This document shows, one piece after another, positions 19,111 to 28,648 of a stretch of DNA of 64,000 bases. The DNA is taken from positions 1 through 64,000 of the forward strand of contig JAGWTU010000008.1 in the NCBI GenBank assembly GCA_028868825.1, given 5' to 3'. Under the pieces are notes generated by a model. The model saw only the letters and a list, made by a program, of their open reading frames with translations, did not search any database and was not told where the DNA came from. Both the position numbers and the translations under genes were made by a program. This DNA is from Burkholderiales bacterium (GTDB lineage Bacteria > Pseudomonadota > Gammaproteobacteria > Burkholderiales > Burkholderiaceae_C). Each line of letters opens with the position of its first letter. Within the stretch, counting starts at the first letter, position 1.

Positions 19111-20361
19111 ATGGCCGAGCATCTGATCAAGGTTCCGGATCTCGGTGAAGGCATCGCCGAGGTCGAACTCGTGGCCTGGCATGTCGCACCGGGCGACCGC
19201 GTGAAGGAAGACCAGGGGCTGGCCGACGTCATGACCGACAAGGCCAACGTCGAGATCCCGTCGCCGGTGGCCGGCACCGTGGTCGCGCTCGGCGGCGAGG
19301 TCGGGCAGGTGATGGCGGTGGGGGCGACGCTGATACGCATCGAGGTCGAAGGCGAGGCGCGTGGCGCCAAGCGCGGCGCGGCAGCGAAAGCTGCGGCCAG
19401 CGCAGTGACTGCGCCACCTGCACCGGCCGCACCGGTCGTGGCGACCGCGCCCTTGGCGCCGTCGGCATCGCCGCCCGACGAGCGCCCGATCGCCTCGCCC
19501 GCCGTGCGCCGCCGCGCCTGGGAGCTCGGCATCGACCTCGCGACGGTGCGCGCCAGCGGCCCGGGCGACCGCATCCTGCAGGCCGACCTCGATGCCGCGC
19601 CGAAGCCGGCACAACCGTCGACCGCGCCCGTCGCGGCAGCGCCGCGCAGCGCCGCCGCGCCCGCGGCCGACCGCAGCATCCCGGTCATCGGCGTGCGGCG
19701 CAAGATCGCCCAGCGCATGCAGGAATCGAAACGCCGCATCCCGCATTACAGCTATGTCGAGGAGGTCGACGTCACCGAAATCGAGGCGCTGCGCGCGCGG
19801 CTCAACGAGCGCCATGGCGCGGCGCGGCCGCATCTGACGCTGCTGCCGTTCCTCGTGCGCGCGCTCGTGCTCGCGCTGGGCGAACACGGCCGCGTCAACG
19901 CGACCTTCGACGACGAGGCCGGCGTCATCACCGAGCATGGCGCCGTGCATCTCGGCATCGCGACGCAGACCGAGGCCGGGCTGATGGTGCCGGTGCTGCG
20001 CGACGCCGCAGCGCACGACCTCTGGTCGGCGGCGGCCGAGATCACGCGGCTGGCCGACGCGGCGCGCGCCGGCCGCATCGTGCGCGCCGAGCTCAGCGGC
20101 TCGACGATCACGCTCACCAGCCTGGGCGCGCTCGGCGGCATCGCGTCGACGCCGGTGATCAACATGCCCGAGGTCGCGATCGTCGGCGTCAACCGCATCG
20201 TCCAGCGGCCGGTCTGGCGCGACGGCGGCGTCGTGCCGCGGCGCCTGATGAACCTGTCGTCGTCGTTCGACCACCGCGTCGTCGACGGCGCCGTCGCCGC
20301 CGCCTTCGTGCAGGCGTTGCGCGGGCGGCTCGAATCGCCGGCTCAGCTCTTCATCGACTGA
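19111..20361 (+). CDS. bkdB: Dihydrolipoyl acyltransferase E2 of the branched-chain complex
   Basis: 416 residues. It carries one lipoyl domain (1-75) with the lipoylated K44 in MTDKANVEIPS, then a flexible Ala/Pro linker (about 85-125). A peripheral-subunit-binding domain (about 130-165, ASPAVRRRAWELGIDL) and a catalytic domain ending in the active motif DHRVVDG (H388, D392) complete it. It transfers the acyl group from lipoate to CoA. No E3 (lipoamide dehydrogenase) gene follows; the next gene is convergent and overlaps by 19 nt. E3 must come from elsewhere. Confidence 0.93.
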   Translation: MAEHLIKVPDLGEGIAEVELVAWHVAPGDRVKEDQGLADVMTDKANVEIPSPVAGTVVALGGEVGQVMAVGATLIRIEVEGEARGAKRGAAAKAAASAVTAPPAPAAPVVATAPLAPSASPPDERPIASPAVRRRAWELGIDLATVRASGPGDRILQADLDAAPKPAQPSTAPVAAAPRSAAAPAADRSIPVIGVRRKIAQRMQESKRRIPHYSYVEEVDVTEIEALRARLNERHGAARPHLTLLPFLVRALVLALGEHGRVNATFDDEAGVITEHGAVHLGIATQTEAGLMVPVLRDAAAHDLWSAAAEITRLADAARAGRIVRAELSGSTITLTSLGALGGIASTPVINMPEVAIVGVNRIVQRPVWRDGGVVPRRLMNLSSSFDHRVVDGAVAAAFVQALRGRLESPAQLFID

Positions 20362-21812
20362 GAAGAAGTCGGCGGCGCCGGCCGCGACAGCAGCCACAGC
20401 CCGGCCCAGGTCAGCGCGCCGTCGAACAGCAGCAGCTCGAGCCCGATGTGCCAGCCGCCCAGCCATTGCGCCTGGTGGCTGTCGACGATCCAGCACAGCA
20501 GCGGCGCCGCGATGGCCACCGCCGGCGTCCAGCGGTCGGCGACGACGCGGCGCCGGCTCAGCATCGCGAAGGCGTAGAGGCCGAGCAACGGCCCGTAGGT
20601 GTAGCCGGCGAGCTTGAGCACGAGGGCGATCATGCTCGGGTCGTCGAGCGCCTTGAAGCCCAGCACCAGCGCCATGAACAGCGCCGCGAAACCGAGATGG
20701 ACGCGGCGGCGGATGCGCTTGCGCGCCGCCTCGTCGAGGTCGGCGCGCTGCGGCAGGCCGAGCAGGTCGATGCAGGCGATGGCGGTCAGCGCGGTGAGCG
20801 CGCCATCGGCGCTGGGGAACAGCGCCGAGACCAGCGCGACGACGAAGAGCAGCTGCACCGCCGGCGGCAGCGCGGTCTGCACGATGGCCGGGAACAGGCG
20901 GTCGCCGCGCGCCGTCACGCCGACCTCGGGTGCGACGAGCGTGAGCAGGCCGCCGAGGTAGAGGAAGACGGCGACGACGGCGAGCAGCACGACGCCGAGC
21001 AGCAGCATGTTCTTCTGCGCATCGGCCAGGCGTCGCACCGACAGGCTCTTCTGCATCATCTCCTGGTCCATCCCGGTCATCGCGATGGCGATGAAGACCC
21101 CGGCGAGCAGCTGCTTGACCGCGTAGTCGGGCGCCCGCGGCTCGAGCACCCAGACCTGCGCCAGCCCGGCGCGGCGCATCGCCTCCCAGCCGGCCAGCGG
21201 GTCGAGGCCGAGCCGCTGCAGCAGCATCGCCGTGCAGACGAAGAGGCCGAGCAGCATCGCCGCCGTCTGCAGCGTGTCGGTGTAGACGATGGTGTGGACG
21301 CCGCCCTCGATCGTGTAGACGAGGATCAGCGCCAGGATCACCGCCGCCGTGAGCCAGAAAGGCACGCCCAGCGCGTCGAGCAGCAGCCATTGCAGCACGA
21401 CGATGACGAGGTACAGCCGCGCCGTCGCGCCGAGCGTGCGCGCGGCGATGAAGAAGGCCGCGCCGGTGCGGTGCGAGCGCGGCCCCAGCCGTTGTGCGAA
21501 CACACCGTAGATCGACGTGAGGCCCAGCCGGTAATACAGCGGCAGCAGCACGAAGGCGATGACGACATAGCCCAGCGCCTGGCCGATGACGAGCTGCAGA
21601 TAGCCGAAGCGGCCGAGGCCGACGGCGCCTGGCACGCTGACGAAGGTCACGCCCGACAGCGAGGTGCCGATCATCCCGAACGCGACGACGAGCCAGGGGC
21701 TGTTGCGGCCGCCGCTGAAGAAGGCATCGCCGGCCTGGTGGCGCGAGGTGCGCCAGGCGATGAACAGCAGCAGCGCGAAATAGCCGGCGACGCAGGCCAG
21801 CAGCCAGATCAT
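20343..21812 (-). CDS. Sodium:solute symporter family transporter
   Basis: 489 residues with about 13 hydrophobic segments, starting at once with a membrane helix (MIWLLACVAGYFALLLFIAW). SSS family features include DAFFSGGRNSPWLVVAFGMIGTSLSGVTFVS at the N-terminus and GMDQEMMQKSLS mid-protein. Such carriers import sugars, amino acids, sialic acid or similar with Na+. It begins 12 nt after the serine hydrolase stop, so it probably shares a transcript with the TonB receptor and hydrolase. The substrate is unknown; the context suggests a peptidoglycan-derived or peptide solute. Confidence 0.88.
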   Translation of the reverse strand: MIWLLACVAGYFALLLFIAWRTSRHQAGDAFFSGGRNSPWLVVAFGMIGTSLSGVTFVSVPGAVGLGRFGYLQLVIGQALGYVVIAFVLLPLYYRLGLTSIYGVFAQRLGPRSHRTGAAFFIAARTLGATARLYLVIVVLQWLLLDALGVPFWLTAAVILALILVYTIEGGVHTIVYTDTLQTAAMLLGLFVCTAMLLQRLGLDPLAGWEAMRRAGLAQVWVLEPRAPDYAVKQLLAGVFIAIAMTGMDQEMMQKSLSVRRLADAQKNMLLLGVVLLAVVAVFLYLGGLLTLVAPEVGVTARGDRLFPAIVQTALPPAVQLLFVVALVSALFPSADGALTALTAIACIDLLGLPQRADLDEAARKRIRRRVHLGFAALFMALVLGFKALDDPSMIALVLKLAGYTYGPLLGLYAFAMLSRRRVVADRWTPAVAIAAPLLCWIVDSHQAQWLGGWHIGLELLLFDGALTWAGLWLLSRPAPPTSSQSMKS

Positions 21813-21824
21813 GTTGCTGCCGCC

Positions 21825-22883
21825 TCAGGCGGCATCGATCAGGCTGCGGATCGCACCGCCCAGCGCCGGCAGCCGCCAGGTGCTGGCGCAGCGCGGTTGC
21901 GGCGCGTAGCGCGTGCCCAGGTTCGTGAACACGACGACGATCGCGTAGCCGCCGTCGCTGCCGCCGCGCTGGACGATGCCGGCGTCGGCGGCGTAGTTCT
22001 GCGTATTGCCGGTCTTGTGCGCGAAGGTCGGCGCATCGGGCAGGCCCTCGACCCAGCCCGGCAGGTCGCGCAGCGAACCCGATGAGAGCACGCCGTCGAG
22101 CTGCTGGTGGCGCAGCAGATCGACGAGATGAGCCGCCGATTCCGGCCGCAGCGGCTTTGATCCCGGCTTCAGCCACGGCGGTTGCGGCGTCTGGGCATCG
22201 ATCAGCCAGAGCAGGCGCAACGTGTCCCAGGCCGTCATCTGGATGCGGCCGACGCCGGCGCCATCGCGGTTGCCCCAGCCGCCGGCCGCGGTGGTGCCGC
22301 GCAGCCGCAGCGTGGTCAGGCCGCAGCGGACGAAGGCCGCGTGCAGCGGCTCGATCATCGCCAGCCGGTGCAGCAAGGCGACGAGTTCGGTCGTCGCGTC
22401 GTTGTCGCTGACGGTGATCATCGGCACCATCGCCGCCGGCCATTCGTCGATGAGACCGCGGTCGCGCGCCAGCGCGATGCCGAAGGCGACCATCAGCTTG
22501 AGCACCGAGGCCGGATAAGGCGCGACGAAACGCAGCGGCCCGTCGCCTTGCAGCGGCTCGAAGGGCAGGCGCGACCAGTCGGCATCGGGCCGCCAGGCGA
22601 TCGACTCGCCCTGCGCGTCCTGGATGTCGGCGTCGAAGCGCAGCCCGCGCAGTGCGCCGGCGTCGTCGCCCAGCGGCGCGGCGATGCCGCCCGGATGCTC
22701 GCGCGAGAACAGCACGTTCGCGAACCGCGGCGCGGCGCCGGGGGTGAAGAGCGCCAGCGCGAGGTCGATGCTCGGGTGATGCGCGATCGCCGCGCCGCCG
22801 CGCTCGCTGTCGGGCGTGGCGCCGAAGTCCTGCGCGCGCACGGCGCGCAGGAGTCGTTCGGCGAGCTCGGCGTCGGCAGGCAT
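21825..22883 (-). CDS. SxxK serine hydrolase of the class A beta-lactamase fold
   Basis: 352 residues. The three active-site motifs of penicilloyl-serine enzymes are present: S126-V-L-K129, S159-D-N161 and K290-T-G292. It could be a beta-lactamase-like carboxypeptidase or esterase acting on cell-wall peptides. Unlike real beta-lactamases it shows no signal peptide with the ATG at 22883, and I find no better upstream start before the TonB receptor stop (45 nt away). It may work in the cytoplasm or the true start may be missed. It is followed by the symporter. Confidence 0.82.
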   Translation of the reverse strand: MPADAELAERLLRAVRAQDFGATPDSERGGAAIAHHPSIDLALALFTPGAAPRFANVLFSREHPGGIAAPLGDDAGALRGLRFDADIQDAQGESIAWRPDADWSRLPFEPLQGDGPLRFVAPYPASVLKLMVAFGIALARDRGLIDEWPAAMVPMITVSDNDATTELVALLHRLAMIEPLHAAFVRCGLTTLRLRGTTAAGGWGNRDGAGVGRIQMTAWDTLRLLWLIDAQTPQPPWLKPGSKPLRPESAAHLVDLLRHQQLDGVLSSGSLRDLPGWVEGLPDAPTFAHKTGNTQNYAADAGIVQRGGSDGGYAIVVVFTNLGTRYAPQPRCASTWRLPALGGAIRSLIDAA

Positions 22884-22927
22884 CGGCGCGACGGCCCGCC
22901 GGTTCGTCGCCGGCGGGCGGGGGTCGG

Positions 22928-25768
22928 TTAGAAGAACTTGTAGTCTACGAGCAGCGTGAACGAGCGCAGCCGCGGGTCGGCGATGCGCGGTTCCCAGTCG
23001 CTGCCGGCACCGGTGTTGGTGTCGTAGGTGGCGCTGAACGGCGGCTTGGTGTCGAACAGGTTCTTGATGCCGAAGGTGATCGTCGCGTTCTTGATCCCCG
23101 AGTACGAGACGCTCGTGTTGTAGAGGATGTAGGGCTTGACGCGCGGGTTCCAGTTCGGACCGACGTCGGTGCCATTGGCCACACCGGGCAGCTGGAAGTC
23201 GGCATAGCCGCTGCGGTAGACCTGGGTCAGGCTCGCACCCCAGACATCCTGGGCGTAGGTCAGGTCCAGCGTGTGCTTCCAGCGCACGCCGAGGTCGCCG
23301 GTGCGCGTGGCCACGGCGATCTCGGTGGCGCCCCAGCTGCCGTTGGGCACCAGCTTGGTGTTCTTGGCCAGCAGGTACGAGAGGTCGTAGTTGACGCCCC
23401 AGCGTCCGGCGCCGACCTTGCCGTCGGCCTTGAGGCCGAATTCCAGGCCGCGCGTGACGGTGCCGCCGGAGTTGATCCAGCGATCGTCGATGGTCTGCAG
23501 GACGCCGTTGGCATCGCGGATGAAGGCGCTCGTGAACGAGGCGTAGTTCTGCGACAGCGTCGTCAGATCCAGGCTCTGGATCGTGTTCGTGCGCGTGATG
23601 CTCCACCAGTCGAGGTTGACCGCCAGATGCGGCGTGATCGCCCACACCGTGCCGATATCGCCTTCCTTGGCCTTCTCGGGGCCGAGGCTGGGCTTGCCGC
23701 CGGTGAGGATCGTCGGCGTGATCGACGCGCAACCGGGCGCGCTCGAGACGACCAGCGCCGGGCAGCTCGCCGGGTCGACGAGGTTGGCGCCGGTGTACGG
23801 CGACTCGGTGACGCCGAAGAATTCCTGTGCGAACGTCGGCACGCGGAAGCCCGTGCTGTACGAGGCGCGGAACAGCAGGTCGGGCAGCGGCGTGAAGCGC
23901 AGCGAGGCCTTGGGGTTCGTCGTCGAACCGAAGCCCGTGTACTTGTCGTAGCGCGCCGACAGCGTCAACTCGAGCTGCTTGCTCATCGGGATCAGCAGCT
24001 CGGCGAACATCGCGTCGATGTTGCGCTTGACGGTGTTGAGCGAGTTGATGCTGTCGAACGGCGCGTTGTAGACGGCGGCCTGCGTCGCGAGGTCGCTCGC
24101 GTTGCCGTTGAACTTGTACTTCTCGGTGCGCAGGTCGAGGCCGATGGCGGCCTGCATATCGCCGCCGGGCAGCTTCGCGAGCGTGCCGGTGAAGGTCGCG
24201 TCGACCTCGGTGTTGGTGTACTTGCCACCGTACAGCGCGACGCCGTCGGCCGAGACCGCGGCCAGCGCCGCCAGCGCGTCCGGCGTCTGCGAGCCGTCGA
24301 GCGAGAACGGGTTGAGCACGCCGGTGTTGAGCAGCTTGGCGAAGGCCGCGCCGTAGAAGTAGCCGCTGTCGAGCTTGGACTTCGAGTCGCTGGTGGCGTA
24401 GGACAGGCCGGTCTTGTAGGTCCAGTCGCCGAGGTCGAGTCCGCCCTCGGCGCCGACGACGAGTCGCGCCGTGTCCGAGGTCGTGCCGATCTTGCGGTTG
24501 CCGCAGGGCATGCAGCGCCAGCGGAAGCCGATCGGCGCGCCGTTGTTGGCGGCGACGGTCGGGAACGTCGCGGCCAGCGCGTTGAACACGCTCGCGTAGG
24601 CCGGGGCCGTGCTCGGGTAGCCGAGGTCGTAGAAGAAGCTGGACTTCGAGGTGCTGGTCGAGATCTGGTTCGGCGAGAAGCTCTTCTCGGTCTGCACCCG
24701 CGCCGCGGTGACCTCGGCGAACAGCTCGTTCCCGCCCAGCCGCAGCGTGCCGCGGGCGAGAAGGTTGTCGTTCTTCACCGGCTGCTGCAGCGCTGCCGCC
24801 GCACCGGTGTCCCAGGCGCAGCCGTACTTGGCCGCCGGCGAGGCCCACAGCAGGTAGTCGTAGGCCGCCATGCCGGGCACGCTCGAGCAGCCGGCGCCGC
24901 CGGGCAGGTTCAGCACGTTGATGCCGTTGTAGGCCTGGGTGCCGCCGGGCAGCTTCGGGCCGCTGCTGTTGGACGTCGGCGTGCTCAGCACGTTGGGGAT
25001 GTTGCCGATCGCGAACACCGTCGCGTACGGCGTGCCGCGCGTGTCGACCGAGAGGCCGCGGTCGCTCTGGAAGGTGTTGACGAACGAGCGCTGGTCGCCG
25101 CGCAGCGCCTGGTTCTCGACATGCGAGACGGTCGCCAGCACGTTGTAGTGGTCGGTCTCGAGGTTGCCGAAGCCGCCGGTGATCGAGCCCTTGTAGATGT
25201 TGCCGCCCGGATGCTGGTCGACGTCGGCGAAGCCCGAGATCTGCAGCCCCGTGTAATCCTTGCGCGTGATGAAGTTGATGACGCCGCCGACGGCGTCGGT
25301 GCCGTACAGCGAGCTCGCGCCGTCCTTGAGCACCTCGACGCGCTCGATCGCCGCGAACGGGATCTGCTGCAGGTCGACGACACCGCCGCTGAGGCCGGCG
25401 ATCGCGACGCGGCGCCCGTTGAGCAGCACCAGCGTCGCCGCCGAACCTTGCATGCGCAGGTTCGCCGCCGAGAGGCCGTTGTTGCCGCGCGAGGAACCCG
25501 CGGCGACGTCGGAATTGCTCGACAGGTTGTCGACGCCGTTGCCGTTGATGTTGAGCTGCGTGATCAGCTGCTCGGCGGTGACGATGCCGGCGCGCTCCAT
25601 CTCCTGGCGCGTGATCGTCTGCACCGGCAACGCACCTTCGCTGGCGATGCGCTTGATGCTCGAACCGGTGATCTCGACGCGCTGCGGCTGGTCGGCCGAT
25701 TGCGCCAGCGCGTGGCTGGCCAGACCCAGCAGCGCGAGGCTGCCGACGACGGTCTTCAACTTCATCAT
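22928..25768 (-). CDS. TonB-dependent outer-membrane receptor
   Basis: 946 residues. Signal peptide MMKLKTVVGSLALLGLASHALA, a plug domain (about 30-160: VEITGSSIKR, LRMQGSAATLVLLNGRRV, IERVEVLKDGASSLYGTDAVGGVINFIT) and a large beta-barrel ending in the aromatic residue of YKFF. The start at 25768 (ATG ATG AAG) is chosen for GGAAGGAAACC upstream. This plug type (GSSIKR, NGRR) is seen in receptors for peptides, sugars and other organic nutrients rather than classical siderophores. Several cysteines in the barrel loops (GCSSV, CMPCG) are unusual. It is probably the first gene of receptor-hydrolase-symporter. Confidence 0.92.
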   Translation of the reverse strand: MMKLKTVVGSLALLGLASHALAQSADQPQRVEITGSSIKRIASEGALPVQTITRQEMERAGIVTAEQLITQLNINGNGVDNLSSNSDVAAGSSRGNNGLSAANLRMQGSAATLVLLNGRRVAIAGLSGGVVDLQQIPFAAIERVEVLKDGASSLYGTDAVGGVINFITRKDYTGLQISGFADVDQHPGGNIYKGSITGGFGNLETDHYNVLATVSHVENQALRGDQRSFVNTFQSDRGLSVDTRGTPYATVFAIGNIPNVLSTPTSNSSGPKLPGGTQAYNGINVLNLPGGAGCSSVPGMAAYDYLLWASPAAKYGCAWDTGAAAALQQPVKNDNLLARGTLRLGGNELFAEVTAARVQTEKSFSPNQISTSTSKSSFFYDLGYPSTAPAYASVFNALAATFPTVAANNGAPIGFRWRCMPCGNRKIGTTSDTARLVVGAEGGLDLGDWTYKTGLSYATSDSKSKLDSGYFYGAAFAKLLNTGVLNPFSLDGSQTPDALAALAAVSADGVALYGGKYTNTEVDATFTGTLAKLPGGDMQAAIGLDLRTEKYKFNGNASDLATQAAVYNAPFDSINSLNTVKRNIDAMFAELLIPMSKQLELTLSARYDKYTGFGSTTNPKASLRFTPLPDLLFRASYSTGFRVPTFAQEFFGVTESPYTGANLVDPASCPALVVSSAPGCASITPTILTGGKPSLGPEKAKEGDIGTVWAITPHLAVNLDWWSITRTNTIQSLDLTTLSQNYASFTSAFIRDANGVLQTIDDRWINSGGTVTRGLEFGLKADGKVGAGRWGVNYDLSYLLAKNTKLVPNGSWGATEIAVATRTGDLGVRWKHTLDLTYAQDVWGASLTQVYRSGYADFQLPGVANGTDVGPNWNPRVKPYILYNTSVSYSGIKNATITFGIKNLFDTKPPFSATYDTNTGAGSDWEPRIADPRLRSFTLLVDYKFF

Positions 25769-25979
25769 CCGGTTTCCTTCCGACATGGCTTGCTCGGTCA
25801 TCGACGGGGCAATTGCTTCGCCGATCGACCAAGACCCTGGTTGTTAGTAGGGGTTACGGTAACTCAAGCTCCGACACGTTGGCGACACAATCGATTGAGG
25901 CCCGGGTCGGTCGGTGCGCGAAAACAACATCATTCGCATCGACCTTCACCTGGCTCCTCGGCACCTTCAGGATCGCCCC

Positions 25980-27029
25980 ATGCCCATCAGTCGCCGCCGC
26001 TTCTTTGCCACCTCCGGTCTCGCCGCGGCGAGCCTGCCGGCGCTCGCCGCGCCACCCGCTTCAACCGCGTCACCGCAGCGCCTGCGCGCCAGGCGCCTGC
26101 AGAGCGGCGACACGATCGCCCTCGTCAGCCCGGCGAACGCGACCTTCGAGCGCGAGCCGACCGAGATCGCGATCGAGTCGCTGCAGGCACTGGGCTTCAA
26201 GGTGCGGCAGGCGCCGCATCTGCGTTCGCGCCGCGGCCAGTTCGCCGGCACCGACGCCGAACGCGCCGGCGACATCAACGCGATGTTCGCCGACCCCGGC
26301 GTGCAGGGCATCCTCGCGCTGACCGGCGGCTCGGGCTGCAACCGCATCCTGCCGCTGATCGACTACGACCTGATCCACCGCAACCCCAAGTTCCTCGGCG
26401 GTTTTTCCGACCTCACGGCGCTGATCAACGCCGTGCAGCGCCGCACCGGGCTCGTCACCTTCCATTGCCCGATGGGCGGCTCGGAATGGAACGAGTTCAG
26501 CGTGCGCTGGCTGCGCGGCGCGGTGATCGAGGCGCAGGCGCAGACGCTCGTCAACGGCAGCGAGCCCGAGGACGAGCTGGTGCCGCGCAAGGGCCGCATC
26601 CAGACGATACGCGGCGGCCGCGCGCGCGGCCGGCTCGTCGGCGGCAACCTCGCGGTGCTGAGCTCGATCGCCGGCTCACCGTACTGGCCCGATTTCGACG
26701 GCGCCATCCTCTGCCTCGAGGAGATCAACGAGTACCTCTACCGCGTCGACCGCATGCTCTCGACGATGAAGCTCGCCGGCGCGCTCGATCGCCTCGCCGG
26801 CGTCGTCCTCGGCGCCTTCACGAACTGCGCGCCCAACTCCGACGGCTACGGCGCGCTGACGCTCGACGAGATCTTCGACGACTACTTCAAGGGCCTCGGC
26901 ATCCCCGTCTACGCCGGTGCCAGCTTCGGCCACATCAAGCGCAAGTTCACGCTGCCGATCGGCCTCGACGTCGAGATCGACGCCGATGCCGGCACGCTGC
27001 GCTACCTCGAGCCGGCCGTGCTCGCCTGA
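25980..27029 (+). CDS. LD-carboxypeptidase (LdcA/MccF family), Tat-exported
   Basis: 349 residues. A twin-arginine signal (SRRRFFATSG, then hydrophobic AAASLPALAA) sets the start at ATG 25980. S66-family triad: nucleophile S143 in GGFSDLTAL, E247/E248 in CLEEINEY, and H318 in SFGHIKRK. Such enzymes cut the D-Ala from murein tetrapeptides or remove amino-acid parts from microcin C. Most LdcA are cytosolic; a Tat signal places this one in the periplasm. It is divergent from the TonB receptor with 211 bp between the two starts, suggesting a shared control region. Confidence 0.9.
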   Translation: MPISRRRFFATSGLAAASLPALAAPPASTASPQRLRARRLQSGDTIALVSPANATFEREPTEIAIESLQALGFKVRQAPHLRSRRGQFAGTDAERAGDINAMFADPGVQGILALTGGSGCNRILPLIDYDLIHRNPKFLGGFSDLTALINAVQRRTGLVTFHCPMGGSEWNEFSVRWLRGAVIEAQAQTLVNGSEPEDELVPRKGRIQTIRGGRARGRLVGGNLAVLSSIAGSPYWPDFDGAILCLEEINEYLYRVDRMLSTMKLAGALDRLAGVVLGAFTNCAPNSDGYGALTLDEIFDDYFKGLGIPVYAGASFGHIKRKFTLPIGLDVEIDADAGTLRYLEPAVLA

Positions 27030-28480
27030 TCCGCGGCGTCGGGGTCACCGGCCCTGGCGCTGGGGCGGCTGGCCTCGGCGCCGGCGTCGCGGTGCAGCCG
27101 CAGCGACCACAGCGCCGCCAGCGCCATCAGCGCGCCGCTGCTGACGAGCGCAACGCGGAAATCGATCAGCGCCAGCCCGCCGCCGCCGCGCAGGTCGCGC
27201 GACGCCGCCAGCGCCAGCGTCGCATAGGCCACGGCCAGCGCCGCGCCGACCTGCGACGCCATGGCGGCCAGCGTCGTCGCGCCGGCGCGTGCCGAGGCCG
27301 GGATCTCGGCGAAGGCCAGCGTGTTCGTCGCCGTGAACTGCATCGACCGCGTCAGCCCGGCGGCGAACAGCACGGCGCCGGCGAGCAGCGGTGGCCAGCC
27401 CGGCGCGATGAGCCCGCAGCCGGCGATGAAAGCCGCGCTCAGCAGGCCGTTGACGACGATGACGCGGCGAAAGCCCCAGCGCCGCAGCGCCGCCGTCGTC
27501 GCGACCTTCATCGACAAGTTGCCGGCCATGTAGATGAGCAGCATCAGCCCGGCCTCGAAGGCGTTGCGGCCGAAGCCGATCTGGAACATCAGCGGCAGCA
27601 GGAACGGCGTGGCCTGGATCGCGATGCGGCTCACGAGCCCGGCGCTCAGCGTCGAGATGACGAAGGTCGCGTCGCGCGCCGCCTCGAGTTCGAGCAGCGG
27701 ATGCGGATGGCGCCGCGCATGGCGCAGCGCCAGCGCGCCCAGCACGACGCCGGCGAGCGCGAGCGCACCGCCGGCGAGCGCGCTGCCGCGCGCCTCGGCC
27801 AGCAGCGACAGCCCCTCGATCAGCGCCACCAGCGCCAGCCCGGTGAGCGTGAAGCCGATGCCGTCGAACGGCCGCCGCGCGCCCGCCGCGGGCTGCGGGA
27901 TGTAGCGCAGCACCAGCCACAGGCCGATGGCGCCGACCGGCAGGTTGATGAAGAAGATCCAGCGCCACGAGGCATAGGTCGAGATCAGCCCGCCCAGCGG
28001 CGGACCGACGACGGGGCCGATCAGCGCCGGCCAGACGATCATCCCCAGCGCCTCTATCAGGCGGTGCCGGGGCGTCGTGCGCAGCACGACGAGGCGGCCC
28101 ACCGGCGACATGAAGGCCGCCGCCGCGCCCTGCAACGCACGCGCGGCGATGAAGGCCCCCAGGTTCGGGCTCAGCCCGCACAGCAGCGACGCCAGCGTGA
28201 AAAGGCCGACGGCGGCGGCGAAGACGTTGCGCGCGCCCCAGCGCTCGCTGACCCAGCCGGCCGCCGGCACGAGCACGGCGACGGCGACGAGGTAGGCCGA
28301 GATGCCCAGGCTCAGCGCCAGCGTCGTCGCGCCGAAGCTGTGCGCGATGCTCGGCAGCGCCGTGACGATGATGCTGGCGTCCAGCGTCTCCATGAAGAAC
28401 GCCGCGGCGACGATCGTCGGCACGCGGCGCGACGTCGCGTCGGCGGCGTTGACTTCGGCGTCCGGATCGTCCGCAGGCAT
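27002..28480 (-). CDS. MFS multidrug efflux transporter (DHA2/EmrB type)
   Basis: 492 residues with about 14 membrane helices, the DHA2 number. Motif A-like GWVSERWGARNVF and motif C-like region ALIGPVVGPPLGGLISTYASWRWIFFINLPVG are classical for EmrB-type drug:H+ antiporters; FFMETLDASIIVTALP at the first helix also fits. No membrane-fusion partner gene is adjacent. It converges on the LD-carboxypeptidase with a 28-bp overlap and is divergent from the CoA ligase gene. Confidence 0.9.
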   Translation of the reverse strand: MPADDPDAEVNAADATSRRVPTIVAAAFFMETLDASIIVTALPSIAHSFGATTLALSLGISAYLVAVAVLVPAAGWVSERWGARNVFAAAVGLFTLASLLCGLSPNLGAFIAARALQGAAAAFMSPVGRLVVLRTTPRHRLIEALGMIVWPALIGPVVGPPLGGLISTYASWRWIFFINLPVGAIGLWLVLRYIPQPAAGARRPFDGIGFTLTGLALVALIEGLSLLAEARGSALAGGALALAGVVLGALALRHARRHPHPLLELEAARDATFVISTLSAGLVSRIAIQATPFLLPLMFQIGFGRNAFEAGLMLLIYMAGNLSMKVATTAALRRWGFRRVIVVNGLLSAAFIAGCGLIAPGWPPLLAGAVLFAAGLTRSMQFTATNTLAFAEIPASARAGATTLAAMASQVGAALAVAYATLALAASRDLRGGGGLALIDFRVALVSSGALMALAALWSLRLHRDAGAEASRPSARAGDPDAADQASTAGSR

Positions 28481-28648
28481 GGGTTCGCAGTTCTTCCTCG
28501 TTCGCGCCCGGCTCGGTACTTTCCCTGATCCGCGCTCAGAACTAAGCACCTGCCGCCGGCGAACGCGCGATCCTACGATCCGCGCATCGCCGGGCGATCG
28601 ATGCGCCATCCCTGCCATCGCCGCCACCACAGAATCAGGAGACCGCCC

